A stretch of DNA of 64,000 nt from positions 1 to 64,000 of the forward strand of contig CACJOA010000001.1 in NCBI GenBank assembly GCA_902594915.1, in the 5' to 3' direction. Shown here piece after piece: positions 8,263 through 17,753 of this stretch. This DNA comes from an uncultured Pelagibacteraceae bacterium. GTDB taxonomy: Bacteria; Pseudomonadota; Alphaproteobacteria; Pelagibacterales; Pelagibacteraceae. Under the pieces are notes generated by a model. It searched no databases and had not been told where the DNA came from. It saw only the letters and a program-made list of their open reading frames with translations. The position numbers and the translations under genes are program-made. How positions within the stretch are numbered: the first letter of the stretch is position 1; every line of letters starts with the position of its first letter.

Positions 8263-9813
8263 TTAAAAGAAGCCTAACTTTTTCTCACTGTAAGACACGT
8301 GTAAGTTTTTCACTTGTCTGTAATGATTTAGCATCATTTTGTGAGTTTCTCTTCCGATACCAGATTGTTTGTATCCACCAAATGCCGCATGCGCAGGATA
8401 AGCATGGTAACAGTTCGTCCAAACTCTACCAGCTTGGATTTCTCTACCCATTCTGTATGCGATATTTCCATTTCTTGTCCAAACACCAGCTCCTAAACCA
8501 TAAAGAGTATCGTTAGCAATTTTTAATGCCTCTGCCTCATCTTTAAATTTAGTTACTGATACTACTGGTCCGAAAATTTCTTCTTGGAAGATTCTCATTG
8601 AATTATTACCTTCGAAAATAGTTGGTTCAATATAATTTCCTTTTTCTAAACCACTATTAACTTTAGCAACATTTCCACCACATAGAACTTTGGCACCCTC
8701 TTTCTTACCTAAATCTAAGTAAGATTTGATTTTTTCCATTTGTTCTACGGACGCTTGAGCACCTATCATAGTTTCCATTTTTAGAGGATTGTCTTGTTTA
8801 ACAGCTTTTGTTCTAGCAATAGCTCTTTCCATGAATTTATCATAGATAGACTCTTGAACTAGTACTCTACTTGGACAAGTACAAACTTCTCCTTGGTTAA
8901 GCGTGAACATTGCAAAACCTTCTAAACATTTATCAAAGAAATCGTCATCTTGTGCCATAACATCTTCAAAGAAAATATTTGGAGATTTTCCGCCCAACTC
9001 TAAAGTAATTGGAATTAAGTTTTGAGATGCATATTGCATAATCAAACGACCAGTTGTTGTTTCACCTGTAAAAGCAATCTTTTTGATTCTCTTAGATGAG
9101 GCTAATGGTTTTCCTGCTTCTAAACCAAAACCACTTACAACGTTAACAACTCCTGGAGGTAATAAATCACCTATCATTTCCATTAATAACATAATAGAGG
9201 CTGGAGTTTGTTCAGCTGGTTTTAGTACTACACAGTTACCTGCAGCTAATGCTGGAGCAAGTTTCCAAGTTGCCATTAAAAGTGGGAAGTTCCAAGGTAT
9301 GATCTGTCCAACTACACCTAGTGGCTCTGGTATATGATAAGAATATTCATTATTACTTATCTCTGCAACAGAACCTTCTTCAGCTCTTATTACACCGGCA
9401 AAATATCTCCAGTGGTCAACCACTAAAGGCAAATCTGCAGCCATACATTCTCTAATAGGTTTTCCATTATCTAAACATTCTGCTGTAGCTAATGTGTTAA
9501 GATTTTTTTCTATAACATCCGCTATTTTCAATAAAATGTTAGATCTTTCAGTTATTGAAGTCTTTCCCCAAGTTGGAAATGCAGCATGCGCAGCATCTAA
9601 AGCTGCATCTACATCTTTAGCATCTGATCTTGCTATTTTGCAAATTACCTCGTTGTTAATCGGCGTAACATTATCAAAATATTTACCAGATTTAGGCTCA
9701 ACAAATTTTCCGTTTATATAATTTCCATATTTAGCTTTATATGGAAACGGAACTTTTAAGTGAGACGTATCCAACAAAGGAGACGAAGCACTTTTCATCG
9801 TTTCTGTACTCAT
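8263..9813 (-). CDS. Aldehyde dehydrogenase, ExaC/AldB (acetaldehyde) type
   Basis: A 516-residue NAD-dependent aldehyde dehydrogenase, counted from the ATG at 9811-9813. Landmarks: IIPWNFP (Asn175), KPAEQTP (Lys198), general base Glu272 in LELGGKSP, catalytic Cys311 in NQGEVCTC, and the EEIFGPV motif. The doubled CTC after NQGEV and the DUF779 neighbour are typical of acetaldehyde/ExaC-type enzymes that oxidise short aldehydes to acids. I chose this start because AAGGAG lies seven bases upstream and the family normally begins here. The frame stays open for another 63 codons upstream, encoding a strikingly lysine-rich stretch described separately, so a 579-residue form is possible. Confidence 0.88.
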   Translation of the reverse strand: MSTETMKSASSPLLDTSHLKVPFPYKAKYGNYINGKFVEPKSGKYFDNVTPINNEVICKIARSDAKDVDAALDAAHAAFPTWGKTSITERSNILLKIADVIEKNLNTLATAECLDNGKPIRECMAADLPLVVDHWRYFAGVIRAEEGSVAEISNNEYSYHIPEPLGVVGQIIPWNFPLLMATWKLAPALAAGNCVVLKPAEQTPASIMLLMEMIGDLLPPGVVNVVSGFGLEAGKPLASSKRIKKIAFTGETTTGRLIMQYASQNLIPITLELGGKSPNIFFEDVMAQDDDFFDKCLEGFAMFTLNQGEVCTCPSRVLVQESIYDKFMERAIARTKAVKQDNPLKMETMIGAQASVEQMEKIKSYLDLGKKEGAKVLCGGNVAKVNSGLEKGNYIEPTIFEGNNSMRIFQEEIFGPVVSVTKFKDEAEALKIANDTLYGLGAGVWTRNGNIAYRMGREIQAGRVWTNCYHAYPAHAAFGGYKQSGIGRETHKMMLNHYRQVKNLHVSYSEKKLGFF

Positions 9814-10002
9814 TTTTTTTACTCCTTTTGTTTGTTTAGTTGATTTTAGCTTATTATTTTTTCTAGATTTTTTAGAACGTTTCTTAGTCGCAGACTTTTT
9901 TGTCACAACTTTTCTTCGTTTTATTTTGATTCTAGAAGACTTGACCAATTTTTTTTTTTTTTTCTTGGTCTTTTTATTTGCTATTTTTTTTTTAATAGCC
10001 AT
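9814..10002 (-). other. Lysine-rich in-frame N-terminal extension of the aldehyde dehydrogenase
   Basis: Sixty-three codons, open from an ATG at 10000-10002 and in frame with the dehydrogenase, encode a peptide with 28 lysines and 5 arginines, beginning [18 protein letters not shown] and continuing with [14 protein letters not shown]. It looks like a histone H1-like tail. Codons such as GCG, CGT, CGA, ACC and GTC give it more G+C than the true intergenic DNA next to it, which favours translation. Against this, its ATG has no Shine-Dalgarno sequence, while a good one serves the internal start. It could be a real tail, an alternative isoform, or a chance opening in an A-rich strand. The remaining bases 10003-10139 up to the next gene are A+T-rich and show nothing I can name. 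Confidence 0.45.
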
Positions 10003-10139
10003 AGGGCATTTAACTAAAAAAAAAGAAAATTTTCTATTTCTAAAAATGTTTATTTTCTACCTAGAATTGAATATATTACTAGATATAGTGTTTAAAATCT
10101 TTTTAATTACAATTTTTTTAATTCTAATAAAAGCTAATC

Positions 10140-11048
10140 ATGGACATAAATTTTTTTAAAAAAGTAAGAGTAATGGACGGTGGCATGGGCCAAGAACTTC
10201 TCGCAAGGGGAATGGCACCTAATGGTACTCTCTGGAGCGCGAATGCTTTGCTTAAGGAAAAATACCATAAATTAATGTTGAACACTCACTTAGACTTTGT
10301 AAAGGCTGGGGCTGAGATAATTGTAACTACAACATTTGCCACAAGAAAATTGCGATTAAAAGATAATAATGTTTTAGATAAGTTTGAATATTTAAACAAA
10401 AAAGCAGGTGAAATTGCTTTAAAAGTAAAAAAATTTTATCCCAAAATTTTAATTGCTGGTGGTTTACCTCCTCAAAATTTAACATATAAAGCAGACGATA
10501 GAGATAAAGAAGTAATTAGAGAAAATTTTTTAAGCCAAGCTAGAATTCTTGACCCATATATTGATTTTTTTTATATGGATGTTTTAAGTAGTGTTAGAGA
10601 ATTTGAGATAGCTATTGATTGCACAAAAGAGTTTAATAAACCGTATTTATTAGGTGCACATATTTCTCAAGGAACTAATTTGCCAAGTGGAGAGAAAATC
10701 TCAGATATTATGAAGAATATTAAGGATGAAAAAATACTTGGAATTATACTGTCATGTATTTCTCCAGAAAATTATGAAATTAATCTTAAAGAAATAAAAA
10801 AATTGGGAATTCCATTTGGTTTTAAACTAAATGCGTTTGTAAGAACCAATCCTAAACCTAATTATTCATCCTCTTATAAAAATATGAAAAAAGTTAATCC
10901 GAATGAATTTCTTGGTGTACGAAAAGATTTAACACCTGATAAAATGTTTAAATTTGCAAAAAAATTTAAAGAGGCAGGTGCTACAATTATTGGAGGTTGT
11001 TGCGAAACAAGACCCTCGCATATTAGAGCTTTCTCAAAACTTAAATAA
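10140..11048 (+). CDS. Homocysteine S-methyltransferase family protein
   Basis: A 302-residue single-domain zinc methyltransferase of the BHMT/MmuM family. It opens with MDGGMGQEL (from residue 12), contains VTTTFATRKLRL, and has the zinc cysteines: one in ILSCISPENY and the pair in IGGCCETRPSHIRA near the C-terminus. Such enzymes move a methyl group from betaine, S-methylmethionine or a related donor to homocysteine to make methionine. The donor cannot be told from sequence. The gene is divergent from the aldehyde dehydrogenase and overlaps the tail of the DMT exporter by eight bases. I looked for a SAM-binding leader and saw none. Confidence 0.82.
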   Translation: MDINFFKKVRVMDGGMGQELLARGMAPNGTLWSANALLKEKYHKLMLNTHLDFVKAGAEIIVTTTFATRKLRLKDNNVLDKFEYLNKKAGEIALKVKKFYPKILIAGGLPPQNLTYKADDRDKEVIRENFLSQARILDPYIDFFYMDVLSSVREFEIAIDCTKEFNKPYLLGAHISQGTNLPSGEKISDIMKNIKDEKILGIILSCISPENYEINLKEIKKLGIPFGFKLNAFVRTNPKPNYSSSYKNMKKVNPNEFLGVRKDLTPDKMFKFAKKFKEAGATIIGGCCETRPSHIRAFSKLK

Positions 11049-11928
11049 ATTTAGCTTTATCTGCTGCTTTAACAAAATAGATACCAATAATAACAGCGAT
11101 TAGAGAGATTAAAACTTTCATTGTTATTAATTCCTTTAAAAAAATATAACTCAGTATTGTACCAAAAATAGGGATAAGATAGGAAACTTGAGATTGAAAT
11201 ATTAAACCATTGTTGACTAAAATTTTAAATCTTAATAACCATGCTATACCTGTTGAGACAAATCCTAAATAAATAACTGAAATAGTTGAGTCTAATCTTG
11301 GAATAGTTTTCCAAGGTTGCTCAATAAAAAAAGCTAAGGGAAATAAAATTAAAACTGCCCAAATCAATATAGAACCAGTAACATTTTCATTTTTTTTTCT
11401 GCTTATCTTTAATGTTAAGACACCTCCTATCACGTAACATGTTGAGCCAAGTAAAATTAGCAACGCAGAGAAAAAATTATTCTCATCGATTAATAAGTTG
11501 TCAGAAAATAAATAAATTATTCCAGAAAAGCCAATCATTATTCCAAATGTTTTCATAAAGTTAAACTTTTCATTTTTAGTATAAAAATGTCCTAGTATTG
11601 TAGAGCTTAAAGGAGTCGTTGACATAAGTATTGCTGCTAGGTTGCTCTGAACCGACTTAACTCCATAAGCTATTAAAAAAAAAGGTATAACTAAATTAAT
11701 TAAACCAATTAAAGCAAACCAATACCAATCCTTTGAAAATGCCTCAATCTTTATTCTTTTTAAGTAACAAAGTAATAAAACAGGTATTGCGCCAAAAAAA
11801 ACCCTCAAAAAAGCAATCGTTAATGAGCCGAAAGAAAAAGTAGCAATTTTGATATTAAAAAAAGCTGATGCCCATATTAATGCTAACAATGTTAATAATA
11901 AATAATCTAAAAATTTTGGTTGTTTCAT
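11041..11928 (-). CDS. DMT (EamA) family transporter
   Basis: A 295-residue membrane protein with about ten hydrophobic helices arranged as two EamA repeats, the standard drug/metabolite transporter layout. It starts with a short cytoplasmic lead, MKQPKFLDYLLLTLLALIW, and the first repeat contains the usual ASAFF motif after the first helix. Family members export amino acids, nucleobases or other small metabolites; the substrate is not visible. Its start overlaps the end of the YbaK gene by four bases (ATGA), so the two form an operon. Its tail overlaps the homocysteine methyltransferase gene by eight bases. Confidence 0.85.
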   Translation of the reverse strand: MKQPKFLDYLLLTLLALIWASAFFNIKIATFSFGSLTIAFLRVFFGAIPVLLLCYLKRIKIEAFSKDWYWFALIGLINLVIPFFLIAYGVKSVQSNLAAILMSTTPLSSTILGHFYTKNEKFNFMKTFGIMIGFSGIIYLFSDNLLIDENNFFSALLILLGSTCYVIGGVLTLKISRKKNENVTGSILIWAVLILFPLAFFIEQPWKTIPRLDSTISVIYLGFVSTGIAWLLRFKILVNNGLIFQSQVSYLIPIFGTILSYIFLKELITMKVLISLIAVIIGIYFVKAADKAKFI

Positions 11929-12410
11929 TCAATAATATCTGTGATTATACCTTTTGTTATTTTTTCTAACTCATTAAAACTTATCTTAAAAACACAATTA
12001 GGATGTCCAGCAGCTGCATACAAATTATTAAATCTTTTTAAAGATCCATCGATAACTATTTCTATTTTATTCAAATGAGCTATTGGTGAAACACCACCAA
12101 TAGTAAAGCCAGTGCATACTTTTACTTCATCTGCTGAGGCCATTACTGCATCTTTTATATTTAATCTTTTTTTAATTTTATTTAATGAACCTTTTTTATC
12201 TCCAGCAATTAAACACATTGTAAATGTATTTTCTGTTTTGAATAATAAACTTTTGATTATTGCTCCAATTTCACAACCTAAGGACGAGGCCGCTTCCTTA
12301 GCGGTCCTAGCAGAACTTTCTAAAACTATTATTTTTTGATTTTGGTCAAATTTTTTTAAGATTTTCTCTACTCTATTAACAGGCTCTTTGTCTAATAAAC
12401 TCATTTTCAA
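11925..12410 (-). CDS. YbaK/EbsC-family aminoacyl-tRNA deacylase
   Basis: A 161-residue YbaK-type editing domain. It shows the conserved KSLLFK strand (residue about 55), GDKKGSL, CTGFTIGGVSP and a C-terminal NNLYAAAGHP segment. These free-standing domains remove wrongly attached amino acids from tRNA, typically Cys-tRNA(Pro) or Ala-tRNA(Pro), in the cytoplasm. The GGVSP and AAGHP segments carry the substrate-recognition residues of the family. It heads a two-gene operon with the DMT exporter and is divergent from glnA. Exact tRNA specificity cannot be read from the sequence. Confidence 0.82.
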   Translation of the reverse strand: MKMSLLDKEPVNRVEKILKKFDQNQKIIVLESSARTAKEAASSLGCEIGAIIKSLLFKTENTFTMCLIAGDKKGSLNKIKKRLNIKDAVMASADEVKVCTGFTIGGVSPIAHLNKIEIVIDGSLKRFNNLYAAAGHPNCVFKISFNELEKITKGIITDIIE

Positions 12411-12544
12411 CCCAAAATTGATGGTTATTTATTTAATTTAATTATACAATTATGTAATAAATGCATAGGTGTTATTAAGTAAAAGAGCATTATTTATCAG
12501 TCTTTTTTTGATATCACAAGTCCGAGAATTACACAGGAGTTTTA

Positions 12545-13951
12545 ATGAGCACAAATGATGTATTAAAAACTATTAAAGACAAAGATATTGAATACGTTGA
12601 TCTGAGATTTACTGATCCAAGAGGAAAACTTCAACATGTTACCATGGATAGCAAAATGGTAGATGAAGATATGTTAAACGAAGGGATTTTTTTTGATGGA
12701 TCTTCTATAGCAGGCTGGAAAGCTATCAATGAGTCAGATATGATTCTTAAACCTGATACTGCTAGAGCGATTGTAGACCCTTTTACATCACATAATACTT
12801 TAAATCTTTTTTGTGATGTTCTTGACGCTATAAAAAAAGATTCTTATGAAAGAGATCCAAGAGGAACTGCGAAAAAAGCAGAAGCCTTCTTAAAAAGTTC
12901 TGGCATAGGAGATAAAGCTTTTTTTGGTCCCGAGGCAGAATTTTTTGTATTCGATGATGTAAGATTCAAAAATGATATGAATGAAACTAGTTTTAAGATT
13001 GATAGTAGAGAAGGCCCATACAATTCAGGTAAAGAATATGAAAATGGAAACATGGGTCATAGACCTGGGATAAAGGGAGGATATTTCCCTGTTCCTCCTG
13101 TTGATAGTGAACAAGATATGAGAAGTGAATATTTAAAAGCTATGAGAGATATGGGTATTAAAGTAGAAAAACATCACCACGAAGTTGCTCCTAGTCAACA
13201 TGAACTAGGTATGTATTTTGGAACATTAGTTGATCAAGCGGATAATTTACAACTTTATAAATATGCTGTCCATATGGTTTCTCACTCATTCGGAAAAACC
13301 GCTACATTTATGCCAAAACCTGTAAAAGGTGATAATGGTTCTGGAATGCACGTTCATATGTCTATTTGGAAAGGAGATAATGCTTTATTTTCTGGAGAAA
13401 AATATTCGGGGTTATCAGATTTAGCGCTGCATTATATAGGTGGAATTTTAAAACATGCAAAAGCAATTAATGCTTTTTCAAATGCAACAACAAACAGTTA
13501 TAAAAGATTAATACCAGGTTTTGAAGCTCCAGTCTTGCTTGCATACTCTGCAAGAAATAGATCGGCTTCATGCAGAATACCAATAACATTAAGTAAAAAA
13601 GCGGCAAGATGCGAAGTTAGATTTGGAGATGCAGCAGGAAATCCTTATTTAACATTTGCTGCTATGTTAATGGCAGGGTTAGACGGAATTAAAAATAAAA
13701 TTGATCCGGGAAAAGCTTTTGATAAAGATCTTTACGCGTTATCTGAATCTGAGGTTAAAAAAATCCCAACAGTCTGTGGTTCTTTAAGAGAGGCTATGGA
13801 AAGTCTTGACAAAGACAGAGATTTTTTAAAACAAGGCAATGTATTTACTGATGATCAAATTGATGCATACATAGCATTAAAGTTTGAGGAAATTCACAAT
13901 TTTGAACACACACCTCATCCAATAGAATTTGAAATGTACTATAGTTGTTAA
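12545..13951 (+). CDS. glnA: Glutamine synthetase type I
   Basis: A 468-residue type I glutamine synthetase, the usual length. It makes glutamine from glutamate, ammonia and ATP. Visible motifs are FDGSSIAGW in the N-terminal domain, [11 protein letters not shown], the GYFPVPPVD loop, [11 protein letters not shown] and the ATP-site NGSGMHVH. Tyr397 lies in [10 protein letters not shown], the position adenylylated in GlnE-regulated enzymes, so that control is plausible. AGGAG at 12535-12539 lies five bases before the ATG. The 134-base upstream gap to ybaK contains no riboswitch or operator that I can recognise. The gene stands alone and faces the small 60-codon gene. Confidence 0.97.
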   Translation: MSTNDVLKTIKDKDIEYVDLRFTDPRGKLQHVTMDSKMVDEDMLNEGIFFDGSSIAGWKAINESDMILKPDTARAIVDPFTSHNTLNLFCDVLDAIKKDSYERDPRGTAKKAEAFLKSSGIGDKAFFGPEAEFFVFDDVRFKNDMNETSFKIDSREGPYNSGKEYENGNMGHRPGIKGGYFPVPPVDSEQDMRSEYLKAMRDMGIKVEKHHHEVAPSQHELGMYFGTLVDQADNLQLYKYAVHMVSHSFGKTATFMPKPVKGDNGSGMHVHMSIWKGDNALFSGEKYSGLSDLALHYIGGILKHAKAINAFSNATTNSYKRLIPGFEAPVLLAYSARNRSASCRIPITLSKKAARCEVRFGDAAGNPYLTFAAMLMAGLDGIKNKIDPGKAFDKDLYALSESEVKKIPTVCGSLREAMESLDKDRDFLKQGNVFTDDQIDAYIALKFEEIHNFEHTPHPIEFEMYYSC

Positions 13952-13953
13952 GA

Positions 13954-14136
13954 CTATTGGTACTTAGTTTGATTTGTAGAGGCAATTTTATTTTTATTTA
14001 GACCCTTTTTTACAACATAATCTTGGGTTCCATTTGCTCCTACATCTACAGATTTAATCAGTGATCTAAACAAAGACTTTCTTTTTTCTTTCTTATCCTC
14101 TGATTTTAACAGATTTTTAAATTCAAATAGATTCAT
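13954..14136 (-). CDS. Small hypothetical protein, 60 residues
   Basis: I do not recognise this protein. It is hydrophilic and basic, with a charged N-terminal half (KSEDKKEKRKS at 11-21) and a GANGTQDYVVKKG segment (about 33-45) that does not look like random A+T-rich translation. Support for the gene comes from a promoter with a perfect TATAAT ending six bases before its ATG, which suggests a leaderless mRNA. It ends two bases from the glnA stop and starts 57 bases past the end of sufA, so it may also be read with the suf operon. It could still be a chance frame. Confidence 0.5.
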   Translation of the reverse strand: MNLFEFKNLLKSEDKKEKRKSLFRSLIKSVDVGANGTQDYVVKKGLNKNKIASTNQTKYQ

Positions 14137-14142
14137 AAGAGA

Positions 14143-14171
14143 ATTATAATTTATATATGCATTTTATGCAA
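14143..14171 (-). promoter_or_regulatory. Promoter for the 60-codon gene, leaderless type
   Basis: On the minus strand a perfect TATAAT (14148-14143) follows a TTGCAT element (14171-14166) at a spacing of 17 bases. Transcription would start about at the A of the ATG at 14136. The -35 match is weak (3 of 6), and a short TGCAT/ATGCA inverted repeat overlaps it. Confidence 0.45.
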
Positions 14172-14193
14172 TACAGATATGTTCAAAATGGGA

Positions 14194-14526
14194 TTATACT
14201 TTGAACGATTCTCCGCAACCACAACGCTCTGTCTCATTTGGATTATTAAAAACAAACGATGATGAAAAATCTCCTTTTTTGTAGTCCATTTCAGTACCTA
14301 AAAGATACATAATTGCTGCGGGATCAATAAAAACTTTAACTCCTTTATCTTCAATAACCTCATCGTTTTGATTAAATTTTTTTAAATATTCCATAACATA
14401 TGACATCCCAGCACAACCTCCCGATTTTATCGAAACTCTTACGCCCAAAGCTTCTTTCTCCGCATTAGCCATAATTTCTTTTAATTTCTTCGCTGCATTA
14501 TCACTTAATTTTATTATAGGTTTCAT
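14194..14526 (-). CDS. sufA: A-type Fe-S carrier protein (HesB/IscA/SufA family)
   Basis: A 110-residue A-type carrier, which takes newly made Fe-S clusters to target apoproteins. The three required cysteines are present: Cys38 in SGGCAG and Cys102/Cys104 in the C-terminal CGCGESF. Length and motif spacing are standard for the family. It is the last gene of the suf operon and its start overlaps the end of the DUF59 gene by one base. SufA is assigned by context rather than by features that would separate it from IscA or ErpA. Confidence 0.88.
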   Translation of the reverse strand: MKPIIKLSDNAAKKLKEIMANAEKEALGVRVSIKSGGCAGMSYVMEYLKKFNQNDEVIEDKGVKVFIDPAAIMYLLGTEMDYKKGDFSSSFVFNNPNETERCGCGESFKV

Positions 14527-14822
14527 TATAAATTTAGTTCCAATTTAGCTGCATCTGACATCATATCCTTTGACCAGGGTGGATCCCAGACTAATTCTAA
14601 ATCAACATTATCTATTCCCTCAACTTGCATAACACCGTCTTTAACTTCTTTTGGCAAGCTCTCGGCAACAGGGCAATTTGGTGTAGTTAAAGTCATCTTA
14701 ATCTTTGCTTTTTTTTCAACAATTTGAATATCGTAAATTAAACCAAGATCATATATGTTCACAGGAACCTCTGGATCGTAAATTTTTTTTATCTCTAAAA
14801 CTATTTTTTCTTTTAACTCCAT
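14526..14822 (-). CDS. sufT: DUF59/MIP18-family Fe-S assembly protein (SufT-like)
   Basis: A 98-residue DUF59 domain protein. It opens with the family pattern DPEVPVNIYDLGLIYDI (16-32) and later shows TLTTPNCPVAESLP, with the conserved cysteine of the PaaD/MIP18 group. In suf operons this protein is called SufT and helps Fe-S cluster maturation under high demand. Here it lies between the NifU-like scaffold (gap of five bases) and the A-type carrier (one-base overlap), which supports that role. It lacks any fused domain. Confidence 0.85.
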   Translation of the reverse strand: MELKEKIVLEIKKIYDPEVPVNIYDLGLIYDIQIVEKKAKIKMTLTTPNCPVAESLPKEVKDGVMQVEGIDNVDLELVWDPPWSKDMMSDAAKLELNL

Positions 14823-14827
14823 AAGTA

Positions 14828-15292
14828 TTATTCCTCCGTACTAACTTCTTTACCATCATTATTCATGGCAGAAATTAAGGTATGCCATGATAATGTAGCA
14901 CATTTAACTCTCATAGGATATTGTTTTACACCTGATAAGCACATTAATTTAGTTTTTTCATCATCTTTTAAAATATTTGATTTGAGATCGGGGTTTTCTT
15001 TTATCATTCCTAAAAAGTCTTCTATAATTTCTTTAGCTTCATTATCACTCTTACCTTTTATTAAATCTGTCATAATTGAAGCTGACGCCATTGAAATAGC
15101 ACAGCCTTTACCCTCAAAAGATATATCCTCCACTTTTCTTTGACTATTTAGTTTCAAGTAAATATGTACATCATCGCCACATAAAGGGTTATTTCCTTTG
15201 GCATCTTTATTAAAATTTTTAGTTATACCTAAATTTCTAGGATTTTTACCATGTTCTAAAATAATCTCTTGGTAAAGTTCTTTTAATTTCAT
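14828..15292 (-). CDS. sufU: SufU/NifU-like Fe-S assembly protein
   Basis: A 154-residue IscU-fold protein. The three ligand cysteines are in the typical SufU setting: NPLCGDD (Cys38), LMCLSGVKQYP, and VKCATLSW near the C-terminus. SufU either serves as scaffold or, as a zinc protein, accepts sulfur from SufS. The extended region between the second and third blocks matches SufU rather than IscU. Its start overlaps the end of sufS by four bases, so the two are translationally coupled and probably work as a pair. No SufE gene is seen in the operon, consistent with SufU acting as the SufS partner. Confidence 0.88.
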   Translation of the reverse strand: MKLKELYQEIILEHGKNPRNLGITKNFNKDAKGNNPLCGDDVHIYLKLNSQRKVEDISFEGKGCAISMASASIMTDLIKGKSDNEAKEIIEDFLGMIKENPDLKSNILKDDEKTKLMCLSGVKQYPMRVKCATLSWHTLISAMNNDGKEVSTEE

Positions 15293-16509
15293 TTTAGCTC
15301 AAAAATTTTTTTACAATTTTTTATTCCCTCATTTAATTTATCTAAATCATCTTTAGTATTATAAACACCTAAAGATGCTCGTGCACTTGCAGAAATACCT
15401 AATTTATCATGAAGAATTTGACAACAGTGATGACCTGCTCTAATAGCTACACCACTTTCATCTAAAATCGTTGCAATATCATGTGGATGAACTCCTTCAA
15501 CAGTGAAAGATAATACTCCACCACGTTCTTTAGGATTTCCTATCAGTTTTACAGAATTATTCTTTTTTAAGATTTCTTGACCATATTCTATTAATTCTTT
15601 TTCATGTTCAATTATCTTTTCAATTCCAATGCTCTCTAAAAATTTTATCGATTGATCAAAAGCAATTACTTGTGCTGTGGCCATTGTACCGGCTTCATAT
15701 TTATTTGGAAGTTCACCATAAGAAATTCTATCTTTTTTTACTTCATTTATCATTCCACCACCTCCCTGGTATGGCGGAAGTTGCTCTAACCATTTTTTTT
15801 TTCCATACAAAACTCCAAGTCCTGTTGGGCCATACATTTTATGACATGAAATTGCATAAAAATCACAATCCAAATCTTGCATATCTAATTTTAAATGTGG
15901 TCCCCCTTGACATCCATCAACTACCACAACGATACCTTTGGAATGGGCTAATTGTGTTATTTCTTTAATTGGTAAAACTGCACCGGTAACATTAGATAAA
16001 TGTGTTATTGCTATTACTTTAGTATTATTAGTAATTTCTTTCTCTATATTTTCAATCGGTATGTCTCCATCTTCATTTATTTCTGCAAACTTTATTTTGA
16101 TATTTTTAGATTTTCTTAAAAAATGCCATGGAACATAATTTGAATGATGCTCTAATTCAGTAATTAAAATTTCATCATTTGGCTTTAAGATTGCTTGACC
16201 TAGAGTATTTGCAACTAAATTTAAAGCCTCGGTAGCACCTTTAGTAAATACAATTTCATTTTTGTCTTTCGCATTTATGTATTTTTGCACTGATGACCTT
16301 GTATTTTCATACAAATTAGTGGCTGCAACTGCTAAGTAATGAATACTTCTACCTACATTTGAAAATTGTTTAGAGTAAAAATCATTAATTCTATCTAGAA
16401 CCACCTTGGGTTTTTGAGATGAATTAGCACTATCCAAATAAACCAAATCATTATTTTGAATTTTTTCATCAAAAATTGGAAATTCTTTTTTAATATTATT
16501 TATATTCAT
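15289..16509 (-). CDS. sufS: Cysteine desulfurase SufS
   Basis: A 406-residue PLP enzyme of the group II cysteine desulfurases, which take sulfur from cysteine for Fe-S cluster assembly. Landmarks: LEHHSNYVPWH (His cofactor stack), the PLP lysine in SCHKMYGPTG (about residue 225), and the active-site cysteine in RAGHHCCQ (about 356-363), where a pair of cysteines follows the histidines. It overlaps sufD upstream and sufU downstream by four bases each. Length and motif set are normal for SufS. Confidence 0.95.
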   Translation of the reverse strand: MNINNIKKEFPIFDEKIQNNDLVYLDSANSSQKPKVVLDRINDFYSKQFSNVGRSIHYLAVAATNLYENTRSSVQKYINAKDKNEIVFTKGATEALNLVANTLGQAILKPNDEILITELEHHSNYVPWHFLRKSKNIKIKFAEINEDGDIPIENIEKEITNNTKVIAITHLSNVTGAVLPIKEITQLAHSKGIVVVVDGCQGGPHLKLDMQDLDCDFYAISCHKMYGPTGLGVLYGKKKWLEQLPPYQGGGGMINEVKKDRISYGELPNKYEAGTMATAQVIAFDQSIKFLESIGIEKIIEHEKELIEYGQEILKKNNSVKLIGNPKERGGVLSFTVEGVHPHDIATILDESGVAIRAGHHCCQILHDKLGISASARASLGVYNTKDDLDKLNEGIKNCKKIFELK

Positions 16510-17753
16510 TCTTTTAATCCTATAATACTTTTAATTAAATTTTTTATTTCTGGATCCGTTATCTTTTCAACAACATCAAGTAAAAATCCATTAATTAAAA
16601 GCTCTTTAGACTGTTGGTAGCTTAAACCTCTGGACATTAAATAAAAAATTGAGTCCTCATTTAGACTTCCAGATGCCGAACCGTGAGAACACTTTACGTC
16701 ATCGGCATAAATCTCTAATTCTGGTTTTGCATTAAATTCAGATGTTTCATCTAACAATATTGCTTTACTTAATTGATATCCGTCAGTTTTTTGAGCTTTT
16801 GAATTTACAAATATTCTTCCTTGATAGACCGATTTTGAATTTTTTCCAAGCACACTTTTGATAAGTTGATAGCTTTTAGTGTTCTCCACCAAATGATTAA
16901 TCGTAGATCTAATTTCATGTTGTTGATTTTCCTTTAATGAAAAAACTCCATTTATAAAAGCTGAAGAGTATTCACCATTTAAGTTACAATTAAGTTCATT
17001 CTTAAAATAGTCTGAACCAGCAGACATTATAAATGTTTCCGAAATACTATTGTCATCTTGTTCAATATTGTTAAAAGAATACTTTAAATTATTATTTCTG
17101 AACTTGTCGAGTTTATAATTTTTAAGTATTGAGTATCTTTTTAAATTAAAATTGTACAGGATATTTACAAAACTTGTATCTGTATTATCAATAAAATAAT
17201 CAATAAGTCTCATGGAACTATTTTCTTCTAATTCAAAATTTAAACTTAAATTAATATTTTTTGACTTTATCTTATCATTAGTTGAATGGTAAATAATCAA
17301 AGGTTTTTTTAAAGAATAATTCTTTTTAACTAAAATTTTAAAAACTTTATTGGTAAATGCATTATTTAAATCAATTAAAGAATTTTCATAATTTAATATA
17401 AAATTTTTTCCAATTTCATCATTTATTTCAATTTGATTTTTATCTTCATAACTAAAATCAATTTTTTCAATTCTACCATTAATAAAAATTATCTTATTAT
17501 GTTCTAAACCATCAACAAAAATAGTTGGATCAATTTTATTCGGCAATGAATAATCATAAAAAAAACTCAAATCAATAATCTTTTTCTTTATAATTTGACT
17601 AATATCTAAAAACTTCCAGTTTTCTTGTTTTCTATTAGGAAAACCATTATCTATAAATTTCTTCAGAAAAATTTTTTTTGATCGAATTTCATTTTCTGAA
17701 ATTTTTAAAGTTTTTACTATTTTGTCAAAATCTAATTGTAATTGTTCATTCAT
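16506..17753 (-). CDS. sufD: SufD, Fe-S assembly complex subunit
   Basis: A 415-residue member of the SufB/SufD family. The C-terminal beta-solenoid block is clear, with YADDVKCSHGSASGSL and MSRGLSYQQSKELLINGF near residues 345-400. SufD pairs with SufB and two SufC ATPases to build Fe-S clusters in the cytoplasm. The N-terminal half is divergent and very rich in Asn, Ile and Lys, following the base composition, while the C-terminal half is well kept. It overlaps sufS by four bases and starts one base after the sufC stop. Confidence 0.92.
   Translation of the reverse strand: MNEQLQLDFDKIVKTLKISENEIRSKKIFLKKFIDNGFPNRKQENWKFLDISQIIKKKIIDLSFFYDYSLPNKIDPTIFVDGLEHNKIIFINGRIEKIDFSYEDKNQIEINDEIGKNFILNYENSLIDLNNAFTNKVFKILVKKNYSLKKPLIIYHSTNDKIKSKNINLSLNFELEENSSMRLIDYFIDNTDTSFVNILYNFNLKRYSILKNYKLDKFRNNNLKYSFNNIEQDDNSISETFIMSAGSDYFKNELNCNLNGEYSSAFINGVFSLKENQQHEIRSTINHLVENTKSYQLIKSVLGKNSKSVYQGRIFVNSKAQKTDGYQLSKAILLDETSEFNAKPELEIYADDVKCSHGSASGSLNEDSIFYLMSRGLSYQQSKELLINGFLLDVVEKITDPEIKNLIKSIIGLKE

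Noticed and set aside
10003-10139. Possible SAM riboswitch before the homocysteine methyltransferase
   Set aside because: SAR11 relatives use SAM-V elements before methionine genes, so I looked for one, but no GC-containing stem or pseudoknot could be drawn in this A+T-rich stretch.
9926-10159. Plus-strand open frame opposite the lysine-rich stretch
   Set aside because: It is the complement of A-rich codons, giving a Phe/Leu/Ile-rich translation with no domain; a shadow of the minus-strand frame.
12411-12544. Possible glutamine or other riboswitch before glnA
   Set aside because: Only weak, mismatched pairings between AATAAATGC and GCATTATTT; no known leader motif.
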